A stretch of 64,000 nt of DNA, from positions 558,001 through 622,000 of the forward strand of contig NZ_FPCK01000002.1 in the NCBI RefSeq assembly GCF_900116545.1. The letters are read 5' to 3'. The stretch comes from Devosia crocina. GTDB taxonomy: Bacteria > Pseudomonadota > Alphaproteobacteria > Rhizobiales > Devosiaceae. The position numbers and the translations under genes are program-made. Below, piece by piece: positions 45,462 through 53,872 of this stretch (its first letter is position 1; every line of letters begins with the position of its first letter). The notes beneath the pieces are model-generated. The model did not search any database. It was not told where the DNA came from and saw only the letters and a list, made by a program, of their open reading frames with translations.

Positions 45462-46880
45462 CTACTTGATCCGATAGGCGTCCTTGGCCGCCTGGTAGCT
45501 GAGATGAGCAGCGATCTCCTGGGCGCTTGACCGAGAAATACGATTTTCGCCGACCCAGGTGCCGAGGAACCCGCAGACCTCGCGGCGCCAGACATCGTGC
45601 CGGGCCGGGATGGAGAGAAGCGCGCGCGTATCGTCGTTGAAGCCGGCGAGATTGTAGAAGCCGGCGGTTTCCACAACCTGGTCGAGATAGCGTCGAATGC
45701 CCTGCGGGCTATCGTGGAACCACCAGGGCGGTCCAATCAGAAGGCTCGACCAATAGCCGGCCATGGGCGCCAGTTCGCGCGCATAGGTGGTCTCGTCGAG
45801 CACGAACATGATGAGGCGCAGATTGGGCTCGTTGCCGCAACGCGAGAGCAGCGCCCGCATGCCCCCCACATAGTCGGTGGGGCCGGGAATGTCGGCCCCA
45901 AGATCGGGTCCGCGCTCGTTGAACAGCAGCGGATCGGTATTGCGGCGCGAGCCAGCATGGATCTGCATGACCATGCCGTCTTCCACCGACAGCAGCGCCA
46001 TTTCGGTCATCATCTGGGCGCGGAAGAGTTCGGCATCGGCAGCATCGTGCTTGCCAGCCAGGATCTTGTCCAGCAGTGCCTGCTTTTCGGGCGCGGAGAG
46101 ATCGGCGGTGTTGGCCGTGGGCACGCCGTGGTCGGTGGCGACAGCGCCGAAGCGGCGGAAATATTCACGCCGGTTCCGGTGAGCATTGATGAGCCCTGAC
46201 CAGGTCGCGACGTTTTCCCCGGTCAGTTCGCCAAAGGTTTTGAGATTGTCCACGATGGCGGGGCGGCTGGGGTCGGTGACGTCATCGGGACGATAGGTGG
46301 TGCGCACGCGGCCGATATAGCCATCCGTTTCCATCTTCTGATGGTGCGGCAGGGTGTCTAGCGCAAATTCGGTGGTGGCGATCACCTCGACATTGAACCG
46401 GTCGAGGATCGCCCTGGGCAGAAGCTCGGGCGTGCCGAGCTTTGCCTCGATCGCATCATAGATCCTGTCGGCAGTTCCGGACGAGAGCTCGTCGGTTATG
46501 CCGAACACGGCCTGGAGCGAATGGTCGATCCAGGTCTTGGACGGGGTGCCGGCAAAAAGATGGTAGTTTTCAGCAAAGAGCCGCCAGGCCTTGCGCCCAT
46601 CGGTTTCGATGGATCCACCATCTTTGCGGGGGATGCCAAGCGCGTCATAGCTTATGCCACGGCTGCGCAGCATGCGCAGAACATAGTGGTCGGGCGTCAG
46701 GAACAACGCCGTGGGCGTTGAGAAACGCGCATTTCCGGCAAACCAGGATGGGTCCGTGTGGCCATGCGGGCTGACGATGGGCAGGTCCTTGACCGCTGGA
46801 TAAAGATCGCGCGCATGGGAGCGGGCGGGCTCGGAAGCGGGGAAAAGACGATCAGGATGAAGATGGGCTGGCTGGGTCAT
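45462..46880 (-). CDS. uxaC: Glucuronate isomerase
   Basis: A 472-residue UxaC protein, with LPIVSPHGHTDPSWFAGN near the N-terminus (metal-site histidines), the QIHAGSRRNTDP segment and WWFHDSPQGIRRYLDQV near the C-terminus. It isomerises glucuronate to fructuronate and galacturonate to tagaturonate. The partner genes uxuA/uxuB/uxaB/kdgK are not beside it, so it is a solitary copy here. The ATG at 46880 gives the usual family start; an upstream in-frame ATG at 46925 is unconserved. Confidence 0.95.
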   Translation of the reverse strand: MTQPAHLHPDRLFPASEPARSHARDLYPAVKDLPIVSPHGHTDPSWFAGNARFSTPTALFLTPDHYVLRMLRSRGISYDALGIPRKDGGSIETDGRKAWRLFAENYHLFAGTPSKTWIDHSLQAVFGITDELSSGTADRIYDAIEAKLGTPELLPRAILDRFNVEVIATTEFALDTLPHHQKMETDGYIGRVRTTYRPDDVTDPSRPAIVDNLKTFGELTGENVATWSGLINAHRNRREYFRRFGAVATDHGVPTANTADLSAPEKQALLDKILAGKHDAADAELFRAQMMTEMALLSVEDGMVMQIHAGSRRNTDPLLFNERGPDLGADIPGPTDYVGGMRALLSRCGNEPNLRLIMFVLDETTYARELAPMAGYWSSLLIGPPWWFHDSPQGIRRYLDQVVETAGFYNLAGFNDDTRALLSIPARHDVWRREVCGFLGTWVGENRISRSSAQEIAAHLSYQAAKDAYRIK

Positions 46881-47060
46881 GAAAGGGTTGTGCCACGTTC
46901 GCCCGATCCTTTCAACATCTTCCATACAAGACGCAAGTTGTGAAGATTTAATTCAAATTAACCGCTTTGAGAGAGTGGCCATCGCACCGCTCATGAATGG
47001 CGTAGAGTTACTGAGCGGGTGAGAAACAGCCCATTCAAGGCGGCTGCCCAATGGTGAGCG

Positions 47061-47078
47061 CCGGTCGATGCCGACCGG
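47061..47078 (+). other. Perfect hairpin just upstream of a small membrane ORF
   Basis: CCGGTCG-ATGC-CGACCGG, seven perfect base pairs around a four-base loop, ending 19 bases before the ATG at 47098. It could be an operator half-site pair or a structure in the leader of the small ORF. Confidence 0.4.
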
Positions 47079-47097
47079 TGCGGCATGAGGGGTAGCA

Positions 47098-47265
47098 ATG
47101 GCCAATCTCGATTTTCAGGACATGGCGCGCAATCTGACGCAGAAGCGCGCCCGAACGCGGCAGATGGCGCATGTGCAGCGCGCTCATCAGATGCTGGTGG
47201 CTGCCGGGCTGTCGGCGCTCTGCGTCGTCGGCGTTGCCGGCGCGTTTCTGGCGCAGGTGATGTAG
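47098..47265 (+). CDS. Small membrane protein, 55 residues
   Basis: A short gene with a good ribosome binding site (GAGGGGT, seven bases before the ATG). The product has a basic, Gln/Met-rich N-terminal half (MANLDFQDMARNLTQKRART) and one hydrophobic helix at about residues 33-52 (LVAAGLSALCVVGVAGAFLA). I do not recognise the family. It is divergent from uxaC and convergent with the FixJ-like regulator. The single helix and cytoplasmic basic region suggest a peptide that modulates a membrane complex, but that is only inference. Confidence 0.55.
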   Translation: MANLDFQDMARNLTQKRARTRQMAHVQRAHQMLVAAGLSALCVVGVAGAFLAQVM

Positions 47266-47461
47266 TTCATACAAAAGAGGCGGCAGCCGCACCTGACCGG
47301 TGCCGCTCAGTGGAATGGCCTGCAACGGCAATAGTGGATCTTGCCGCTCCCAGGGCTTGCCTCTGAGGAACTGGTGCGGAACGGGCCACTCTTTGGAGCC
47401 GGGTGCCGGCGGCGGTGCCAGAGAAACCGCCGCCCGCGCTGCCCACAAGCCTTGCGGCCCT

Positions 47462-48097
47462 TCAACTGGTCAGGACGATCCGCATCAGGTCAGCGGTGTT
47501 TTTAGCGCCGAGCTTTTCCATGACCCGGGCACGATGGACCTCGATGGTGCGCGGCGAGATGCCGAGCTGGCGGCCCGCCTCCTTGTTGGACTGCCCATTG
47601 GTGATCAATTGCAGCACTTCGCGCTCGCGCGGCGTGAGCTGGGAAAAGCCGCGCACCTCGACCGGGCGGCGCCCCCCCTGCATGGCGCCCAGATGAACGT
47701 CGCGCCGCAACGCATCGCGGACGATGCCGAGCAGGTGCTCGCTGTCGATGGGCTTGGCGACGACATCGGTGGCGCCCAGTTTCATCGCCGTCACCGCTGC
47801 ATCGAGCTGAGGTGAATTGGCGATCATGACAACGGGCGTACCGGTGCGCATTGCCTTGACCCGGCGCAAGAGCGGCAGGCCGCTATCCTCGCCCACGACA
47901 AGATTGATGATGGCCACGTCGGCACGCCGCCGCTCCAGCATGGCCAGAAAGTGAGCCGATTCCAGCGAGAACGCCGTCTGGAATCCTTCGAGGCGGAATA
48001 ATACGCTCAGCCCCTCGCAAATAGACGGATCGTCATCCACGATATGCACCAGACGATCACGGTTCAGGAAGTGATGGTAGTAGGTTTCCTCGCTCAT
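47462..48097 (-). CDS. FixJ/NarL-type regulator with atypical receiver (Asp to Asn)
   Basis: A 211-residue protein: receiver domain (about 16-125), then a LuxR-type helix-turn-helix (LTPREREVLQLITNGQSNKE, SPRTIEVHRARVMEKLGA). The acidic pocket (DDD 21-23) and Lys of the VAKPID motif are kept, but the phospho-acceptor position reads VAIINLVVGE, that is Asn65 (codon 47903-47905, ATT on the plus strand), and the following T/S segment is MIANS. Phosphorylation at the usual place is therefore unlikely. It is preceded by an AT-rich, dyad-rich region. A hybrid kinase lies beyond mscL and could be the signalling partner. Confidence 0.87.
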   Translation of the reverse strand: MSEETYYHHFLNRDRLVHIVDDDPSICEGLSVLFRLEGFQTAFSLESAHFLAMLERRRADVAIINLVVGEDSGLPLLRRVKAMRTGTPVVMIANSPQLDAAVTAMKLGATDVVAKPIDSEHLLGIVRDALRRDVHLGAMQGGRRPVEVRGFSQLTPREREVLQLITNGQSNKEAGRQLGISPRTIEVHRARVMEKLGAKNTADLMRIVLTS

Positions 48098-48229
48098 CGT
48101 GCCTAAAGCCCCTTTTTTGGCATGGTTCGCACTATAACCAACAGGGCGGAGCCGCGCGGCGGAAAGGATTTTATCCCTCTCGCCCTCCGTCCCAACGCAG
48201 ACGTATTTTGCTCTAGGTCTTGCGGTGTT

Positions 48230-48323
48230 TCCGATAGGAAGACTCGGTAGGTATCACTACTGATAGACTAACGATAATATACCTATATTTTTCGTCAATA
48301 GGTTTTATATCCTAACGTTAGGA
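48230..48323. promoter_or_regulatory. AT-rich, dyad-rich region upstream of the FixJ-like regulator
   Basis: About 95 AT-rich bases in a GC-rich genome. They contain TATCA-CTAC-TGATA, then CCTAT and ATAGG flanking an AT-rich core, and a perfect 14-base palindrome TCCTAACGTTAGGA at 48310-48323. CTAACG also occurs near 48,277. The minus strand has TTGACG followed by AAAAATATAGGTATATTATC, a possible promoter reading toward the regulator gene. The combination looks like a regulated promoter with operator sites. Confidence 0.5.
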
Positions 48324-48324
48324 A

Positions 48325-48352
48325 ATAAAAGAACCGGCACTTATGCCGGCTC
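48325..48352 (-). terminator. Rho-independent terminator of mscL
   Basis: On the minus strand GAGCCGGCA-TAAG-TGCCGGTTC, a nine-pair stem with one G:U, is followed by TTTTATTT. It starts 12 bases after the mscL stop. Confidence 0.85.
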
Positions 48353-48363
48353 CGGGGGGATAA

Positions 48364-48807
48364 TCAGGTGCGGGGTGTGGCGCGCAGCGCGTCGCGTATT
48401 TCGGTCAGCAGCACTTCCTGCTTGGTCGGAGCGGGACTGGTCTCAACCGGCTCCTTGGCCGCTTCGCGCTTGAGGCTGTTGATGCCCTTGACCACCATGA
48501 ACAGCACAAAGGCGATAATGGTGAACTTGACGATGGCATTGATGAAAAGGCCGATGTTGAGCGTTGCCACGCCTGCCGCCTTTGCTGCGGCCACAGATGG
48601 CACTGGTACGTTCTGCGGATTGGAGAGAACCACGAAGAGGTTGGAAAAATCGATGCCGCCGATGACGAGGCCGATCAGGGGCATGAAGATGTCGTCCACG
48701 ATGGACGAGACGATAGCGCCGAAGGCCGCACCGATGATCACACCGATCGCCAGGTCGATCATGTTGCCTTTGATGGCGAAGTCCCGGAATTCTTTGAAGA
48801 CGCTCAT
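48364..48807 (-). CDS. mscL: Large-conductance mechanosensitive channel
   Basis: A 147-residue channel subunit: amphipathic N-terminal helix (MSVFKEFRDFAIKGNMIDLA), first membrane helix and constriction VGVIIGAAFGAIVSSIVDDIFMP-like region, a periplasmic loop, second membrane helix near residues 75-98 and a cytoplasmic C-terminal helix. It opens on hypo-osmotic shock. The ATG at 48807 fits the family; an upstream one adds four residues. It is divergent from the hybrid kinase gene. Confidence 0.96.
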   Translation of the reverse strand: MSVFKEFRDFAIKGNMIDLAIGVIIGAAFGAIVSSIVDDIFMPLIGLVIGGIDFSNLFVVLSNPQNVPVPSVAAAKAAGVATLNIGLFINAIVKFTIIAFVLFMVVKGINSLKREAAKEPVETSPAPTKQEVLLTEIRDALRATPRT

Positions 48808-48971
48808 GGCCAATCCCACATAGATTCGTTGAACCGGCGCGACCCAGCCGGACAGGCGATCAACATTTCCGTTCTTTACGGGAAATGCAATGGGTCCGCT
48901 GTCGCGCTTGCGTCCTTACCCGGACGGGCTGATAAGCAAGGCACTGGAACCCGAGGGGAATTGCCGGGAAC

Positions 48972-50594
48972 ATGACTGCCGACCTTCCCGACAGCGCCGC
49001 CGGTCTGCGCCTGGCCATCGACTATGTGCCCCAGGGCATTGCCGTGTTCGATGCCAATTTGCGCCTCGTCATGTCCAACCGGCGCTACAACGCGCTTCTT
49101 GCCCTGCCCGAGGCATTGTCCGAGCCCGGCACGCCGCTCCTTGATATCGCACTTTTTCTCACGAGCCGCGGCGATCTTGGGCCAGGCGACCCGGTGCACC
49201 TGGCGCACGAGCGGATCAATCAGCTGACAGAAGCGCCGATGACCGTTTCCCAGCGGCTCAGCAATGCCGGGCAATCGCTGGAATTCCATTCGAGCCGCCT
49301 GCCCGATGGTGGGCTCGTGATCAGCTTTTTCGATGTGACCGCGCGCTTTCGCGCCGAGCGGGAGCTGGAAAAGGTCAACCAGACGCTCGAGGGCCGTGTC
49401 GCCGAACGTACTGCGGCGCTGACCCAGGTCAATGCCGAACTCGAAGTGGCGCGCGCCAAGGCCGACGCAGCCAATCACGACAAAACGCGCTTTCTTGCCG
49501 CTGCCAGCCACGACCTGCTCCAGCCGCTCAATGCTGCCCGCCTCTATACCTCCACCCTGATCGAGCGCGCCAAATCCACCGCTTTTGCCGAATTGGCCGG
49601 CTCGATCGAGGCGTCGCTGACAGCGGTGGAAGAGATCATGTCGGCGCTGCTCGATATTTCGCGGATCGACAGCGGCGCGCTCAAGCCAACACCCATGCCC
49701 GTGGGAACGCAGGATCTGCTGCGCAAGATGGAGGTGGAATTTGCCCCTCTTGCCCGCGAGCACGGCGTTTCCCTGCACATCGTGCGCACCGGCACGACAG
49801 TGATGGCCGATCGGGCGCTGGTGGGGCGCATCGTCCAGAATCTTGTTTCCAACGCCATCAAGTATACGCCCGCAGGCGGCAAGGTCCTGGTGGGCATACG
49901 CCGTCGCGGCAACCGGCTGCGGCTCGATGTTGTCGATACCGGCATCGGCTTCAACAAGGACCAGCACCGGCTCGTCTTTGCCGAGTTTTCCCGCCTCGAT
50001 CGCGGCGCCCGTATGGCGCAGGGGCTGGGGCTGGGGCTATCGATCGTGCAGCGGCTGGTTTCGGCCATGGACCTGACGCTCGAACTCGATAGCCGGGAAG
50101 GTCGTGGCTCGCGCTTTTCGCTTTATCTGCCGCTGCTGCGCAATGCCCGCCCAACAGCCGCGCGCCCCGAAAGCATTGCAGAGGGCCTTGTCGGCGCGTT
50201 CGATCTCAAGATCCTGTGCGTCGACAATGAACCCGCCATTCTTGAAGCCATGCAGGGACTGCTCGAGCAGTGGGGCTGCGACGTGCGCACCGCCCTCTCC
50301 CTCAAGCAGATCGACCGCGAGGGCCTGTTGCACGGCTGGTATCCCGACCTTGTGCTGATGGATTATCATCTCGACCAGACTTCGGGGCTCGATGCCATCG
50401 AGTGGCTGCGCCACAATCTGGGCGGACACTTGCCGGCGGCCCTGGTCACCGCCGACCGCAGCCCGGCAGTCCGGACGCTCGCTGAAGATCGGGGCATCGC
50501 CGTCATCACCAAGCCGGTCAAGCCTGCGGCCCTGCGCGCAACCATCAGCGGCCTTGCCAATCAGGCCGCGCCCCGGGCGCGCCTTCAGCAATGA
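48972..50594 (+). CDS. Hybrid sensor histidine kinase (PAS - HisKA - HATPase - receiver)
   Basis: A 540-residue soluble kinase. PAS_7-like domain at about 12-125 (DYVPQGIAVFDANLRLVMSN), coiled coil about 128-172, HisKA with His180 in AAASHDLLQPLNAARL, intact ATP site (N294 in VSNAIKYTP; DTGIG; GLGLGLSIV) and a C-terminal receiver with Asp464 (LVLMDYHLD) and Lys in ITKPVKP. The H-box wording SHDLxQPLNA is that of the NahK/ErcS' kind. In such systems phosphate often passes to a FixJ/LuxR-type regulator; the one encoded on the other side of mscL lacks its Asp, so the partner is uncertain. Confidence 0.92.
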   Translation: MTADLPDSAAGLRLAIDYVPQGIAVFDANLRLVMSNRRYNALLALPEALSEPGTPLLDIALFLTSRGDLGPGDPVHLAHERINQLTEAPMTVSQRLSNAGQSLEFHSSRLPDGGLVISFFDVTARFRAERELEKVNQTLEGRVAERTAALTQVNAELEVARAKADAANHDKTRFLAAASHDLLQPLNAARLYTSTLIERAKSTAFAELAGSIEASLTAVEEIMSALLDISRIDSGALKPTPMPVGTQDLLRKMEVEFAPLAREHGVSLHIVRTGTTVMADRALVGRIVQNLVSNAIKYTPAGGKVLVGIRRRGNRLRLDVVDTGIGFNKDQHRLVFAEFSRLDRGARMAQGLGLGLSIVQRLVSAMDLTLELDSREGRGSRFSLYLPLLRNARPTAARPESIAEGLVGAFDLKILCVDNEPAILEAMQGLLEQWGCDVRTALSLKQIDREGLLHGWYPDLVLMDYHLDQTSGLDAIEWLRHNLGGHLPAALVTADRSPAVRTLAEDRGIAVITKPVKPAALRATISGLANQAAPRARLQQ

Positions 50595-50670
50595 AAAAGG
50601 CCGGCACCAGAGGTACCGACCGGAAAGCAATATCACTTCTGAAAGAAACGGCTGAAAAGCGCAGGTCCTG

Positions 50671-50690
50671 AAAAGCCGCCGCCGGCGGCT
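50671..50690 (-). terminator. Terminator of the PRC-barrel gene
   Basis: On the minus strand AGCCGCC-GGC-GGCGGCT is followed by TTT; the stem is seven perfect pairs. It lies 24 bases past the stop codon at 50714 and sits in the convergent gap with the hybrid kinase gene. Confidence 0.6.
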
Positions 50691-50713
50691 CGAGGCCACC
50701 GGCGCAGTTCTGG

Positions 50714-51103
50714 TTAGATCCAGTAGGGCGTCACGCCATAGTAGTCATAGACGCGCCGGCCATTTTCCTCGTTCCAGTAATTGTCGTCCTCGCGGCCATA
50801 GCGCGGGGCGCCTTCAAGCTGAGCCTTGGTCACATCGACGCGATAGCCGCCCAGGCTTTCGTCGTAATTGAGCTTGGACCAGGGGAGAGGATAGTGGTCA
50901 TCGCCAATGCCGAAGAAGCCGCCGAAGCTGAGCACCGCATAGGACACCTTGCCCGAGCGCTTTTCGACCAGGATCCGCTCGATCGAGCCGATATGCTCGC
51001 CGCTTGGATCATAAACCTTTGTGCCTTCGACCTTGTCGGAAGCGATCAGATCGTGGGTTTCACGAATGTCGGCGTCGGTTTTGCGAACGTCATCATAGGC
51101 CAT
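50714..51103 (-). CDS. PRC-barrel domain protein
   Basis: A 129-residue soluble protein whose core (about 16-80) has the PRC-barrel pattern DLIASDKVEGTKVYDPSGEHIG followed by IERILVEKRSGKVSYAVLSFGGFFGIG and HYPLPWSKL. Such proteins are abundant in rhizobial stress regulons and are usually of unknown role. An Asn/Tyr-rich tail (YWNEENGRRVYDYYGVTPYWI) ends the protein. AGGAGG lies seven bases before the ATG. It is divergent from two small stress-type ORFs. Confidence 0.88.
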   Translation of the reverse strand: MAYDDVRKTDADIRETHDLIASDKVEGTKVYDPSGEHIGSIERILVEKRSGKVSYAVLSFGGFFGIGDDHYPLPWSKLNYDESLGGYRVDVTKAQLEGAPRYGREDDNYWNEENGRRVYDYYGVTPYWI

Positions 51104-51273
51104 TTTTGGTCCTCCTGATTTGTAGTGGTGCTGGATAAACGCCATCCCCCGGGGAGGGTTGCCAATCACATCGATTGTGATCGACCCCGACCCTGGCGGT
51201 GGAGCGAAAATGGAACTGGCGCTTGTGCAACCAGTTTTGCTTTCATCTTTAGTGTAGCTCACAGGAGGACCCG

Positions 51274-51531
51274 ATGGTCTTCAGCACTCTCAGAGATCAG
51301 ATGGTGGGTCGCGACAATCTGACTGCCATGCAGATCGCCCAGCACAGTCTCTTTACCGCTCGCGAGAAGCTCGACCTGCTCAACCAGCTCAAAGCCGAAG
51401 TGACCAGCGCCGATGCGGAAGGCGAGGACCTGGGCGTCACCGCCGGCGAAATCGACGAAGCAATCACCCATGTGCGCGAAGGCGTGCAGGACGGGGTCGG
51501 CACCCAAACAGTTTTGAAGGGAGATTTCTGA
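51274..51531 (+). CDS. Small acidic protein of unknown function, 85 residues
   Basis: A helical, acidic protein (MVFSTLRDQMVGRDNLTAMQ...) with no domain I recognise. The ATG is preceded by AGGAGG, the strongest kind of ribosome binding site. It overlaps the following gene by one base, so the two are expressed together. It is divergent from the PRC-barrel gene, whose own AGGAGG mirrors it, suggesting a shared high-expression stress setting. Confidence 0.65.
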   Translation: MVFSTLRDQMVGRDNLTAMQIAQHSLFTAREKLDLLNQLKAEVTSADAEGEDLGVTAGEIDEAITHVREGVQDGVGTQTVLKGDF

Positions 51532-51824
51532 TGCCTGGACCCGATGACAAGGCCGTGCCCAATGTTGCCAGCGTGGACTATCTGGTCGACGAGAAAGCCT
51601 CGGTCGTGCGCGTTCCGCCCGGCTCCGAGCTCGAACCGAGCCACAATCCAGAGGCAACAGTGGGGGCCACAGGGCCGACCAACTGGTGGCTCTATGGCGT
51701 GATCGGGCTCGCGATCGTTATCGCCCTGCTGCTGGTGATGCAGATTTTCTCCGGCGCCCCAGGCACCGATGTGCAGCCGGGCACACCGACATCCGAGCCG
51801 GTGGTGGAAACGCCGGTGCAATAA
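51531..51824 (+). CDS. Small single-helix membrane protein, 97 residues
   Basis: A hydrophilic N-terminal half, then one strong membrane helix at about residues 55-75 (WWLYGVIGLAIVIALLLVMQ), then a short Thr/Pro-rich tail. No family recognised. Its ATG shares an A with the stop of the preceding 85-residue gene. A strong terminator follows. Confidence 0.6.
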   Translation: MPGPDDKAVPNVASVDYLVDEKASVVRVPPGSELEPSHNPEATVGATGPTNWWLYGVIGLAIVIALLLVMQIFSGAPGTDVQPGTPTSEPVVETPVQ

Positions 51825-51826
51825 AA

Positions 51827-51850
51827 AACGCGGCCTCGAGGGGCCGCGTT
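51827..51850. terminator. Bidirectional terminator
   Basis: AACGCGGCC-TCGAGG-GGCCGCGTT, nine perfect pairs, with an A-run on the left (AAAAAA) and T-rich sequence on the right. It separates the convergent membrane-protein gene and OmpA-like lipoprotein gene and serves both. Confidence 0.85.
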
Positions 51851-51872
51851 GCCGTTTCCGCACGAAGCGAAA

Positions 51873-52538
51873 TCAACCCCGAATGGGCGAGATCTGGATT
51901 TCGACGCGGCGGTTCTGCGCGCGTCCAGCTTCAGTCGCGTTGGAGGCGATCGGGCTCGTCGAGCCCTTGCCCTCGATATAGAAGCGGCGCTGATCGATGC
52001 CTTGATTGCTGAGGATCGTTGCGACCGACACGGCGCGGCGCTGGCTGAGCGAGAGGTTGTGCTCGCTCGACCCGGTCGAGTCGGTGTGGCCATAGACATC
52101 GACGATCGACTTGTCGAACTTCCTGAGCACGAGACCAACCGAAACCAACGTCTGGTTAAACTGTGGCTGCACCGTCGACTGGTCGGTGGCGAAGGTGATG
52201 TTTGACGGCATATTGAGGATGATCTGGTCGCCCACACGGGTCACCGACACGCCAGTGCCCTGCAACTGGGCGCGCAGCTCGGCTTCCTGCTGGTCCATGT
52301 AATTGCCGATGGCTGCACCTGTCAGGCCGCCGACGCCGGCCCCGATCAGTGCGCCAACGCGCGGATCCCCGCCCACGGCTGCGCCCACGATGGCGCCTGC
52401 CAGCGCACCGCCGCCCGCCCCGATCAGCGTACCGCCTGCCGTGTTCGACATCTGGGACTGCCCGGTATAGGGATTTGTTGTGGTACAGGCGCTCAGCGCG
52501 AGAGTGGCGGCAAGCGCCACGAAAACCTTGGACTTCAT
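51873..52538 (-). CDS. OmpA-family lipoprotein with glycine-zipper region (YiaD-like)
   Basis: A 221-residue outer-membrane lipoprotein. The signal peptide ends in a lipobox (ALSA-C, Cys18). A Gly-zipper membrane-interacting region (about 35-80, rich in GxxxG) follows, then an OmpA C-terminal peptidoglycan-binding domain (about 105-218) with VYGHTDSTGSSEHNLSLSQRR and GRAQNRRVEI. It tethers the outer membrane to the cell wall. Length and order of domains are normal for the YiaD group. Confidence 0.93.
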   Translation of the reverse strand: MKSKVFVALAATLALSACTTTNPYTGQSQMSNTAGGTLIGAGGGALAGAIVGAAVGGDPRVGALIGAGVGGLTGAAIGNYMDQQEAELRAQLQGTGVSVTRVGDQIILNMPSNITFATDQSTVQPQFNQTLVSVGLVLRKFDKSIVDVYGHTDSTGSSEHNLSLSQRRAVSVATILSNQGIDQRRFYIEGKGSTSPIASNATEAGRAQNRRVEIQISPIRG

Positions 52539-52638
52539 GAAATTACCCCCGGATGATTCTGCTTAGGTGGCCCTGATTGGCGCGTTATTACGGCAGGAGC
52601 GTGATGGGGCAAAGATGATGAACAGCGGATGAATAGCG

Positions 52639-53715
52639 CTACGGATTTGAGCGCAAAAGCGCCGCGGCGGTGCGGCGGCTGCGTTCCGCATCGACAAGCA
52701 GGGGAGTAAGATCACTGACCTGATCGATGGCGCCGAGCACGGGCAAGCTGGCGATCTCGGACGATGAAATCGCTCCGTGCGCCGCCGAAACCGCATCATC
52801 GACATTGATGGTGATGAAAGGCCGATCAAAGTAGGGACCAAGCCTTGGGACAAAGGGCGCGATGGACTTCTCTGCCTGGATCTCCCCCAGCACCCGATAG
52901 CCGTAGGCAAGCGCCTCGCCTCGGTCCTCCCAATGATCTGCCGCAAGTGCGGCTTGAAGGTGGGGTAGAAGGCGCGGCGCGATGGACAGTTGAGCAAAGC
53001 CGGAGCCAAACCACTTGGGGTACGGGGCGTAGCGGCGCTCAAGCAAGAAGGCCAGGGTCATGACATCTTGAACAAGGCGCGCAGCAATCACGCGGGAGCC
53101 GAGACCGTCGCCCACCTGACCAGTTCGTCCGACAAAGGCTTGCTGCTCCCTGATTCGCGCCCATTGCGAAGCGATGCGATAGTACCAGACATCGTCGGGA
53201 AAATAGGCCAGTCGTGACCGCAGAGCCGTGAGACGCCCGCCATCATCCCTAAAAACGGCGCCGGCAGTGAAGGCGAGGAGTTTTTGCTCGGGGATGGAGA
53301 GCCAGTGCTCCAGCGTCATAGCCTCAAGATCGCGGAGCCCTATGGCTGCAAAGAGCCGTCCTTCGAGCGTATGGAACTCAAGTCCGTGAGAGATCGCGCC
53401 AATTGCATCCGGACCATCTGCTGCCGGATGGGGTCGCTGCCGCCAGCCGATCGGCTCTCCGGCAAAAGTCTTAGGCATTATGGCCTCGAAAGCTGCAACG
53501 AGCGGCCGGGCATACTCGACAAAATCGCGCTCCGTCAGATGGATATGAACCCGGGGCCCCCAGTTGTGATCCTTGGAGGTTTCATCATCGAACCGAAGGA
53601 GTTCGGAGCCGTAGCCCATCAGCGCTGCAGAATATCGCAGGTCCGGAGCAACCGTCGCAAGCCAGGGCGCGACGAGCTCTGTAAAGAAGCGGCGAGAGAG
53701 CTCGATGCCCTGCAT
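52639..53715 (-). CDS. DUF4037 nucleotidyltransferase-like protein
   Basis: A 358-residue soluble protein. Near the N-terminus RYSAALMGYGSELLRFDDETSKDHNWG carries the G-S and D-x-D-like acidic pattern of the nucleotidyltransferase fold found with DUF4037. The helical C-terminal region (about 110-320) completes this family. Substrates are unknown. The ATG at 53715 (MQGIELSRRFFTELVAPWL) matches the family start; the frame is open for another 58 codons without similarity. It stands alone between the OmpA-like gene and the acyltransferase-like gene. Confidence 0.78.
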   Translation of the reverse strand: MQGIELSRRFFTELVAPWLATVAPDLRYSAALMGYGSELLRFDDETSKDHNWGPRVHIHLTERDFVEYARPLVAAFEAIMPKTFAGEPIGWRQRPHPAADGPDAIGAISHGLEFHTLEGRLFAAIGLRDLEAMTLEHWLSIPEQKLLAFTAGAVFRDDGGRLTALRSRLAYFPDDVWYYRIASQWARIREQQAFVGRTGQVGDGLGSRVIAARLVQDVMTLAFLLERRYAPYPKWFGSGFAQLSIAPRLLPHLQAALAADHWEDRGEALAYGYRVLGEIQAEKSIAPFVPRLGPYFDRPFITINVDDAVSAAHGAISSSEIASLPVLGAIDQVSDLTPLLVDAERSRRTAAALLRSNP

Positions 53716-53872
53716 GGCGAGTTTCCGGCGAAAAGCCCTCAACAAGAGGCGCGGAGATTGGGGGGACGAGGTCGATGGAACAACGATTACGTCACGCCCC
53801 TCTGAATGAAGGCTTTGCTCTGCAAAGCACCTCACCGTGAGGGCGAATGAAAGGACGGCACGTGCGCTTCCT

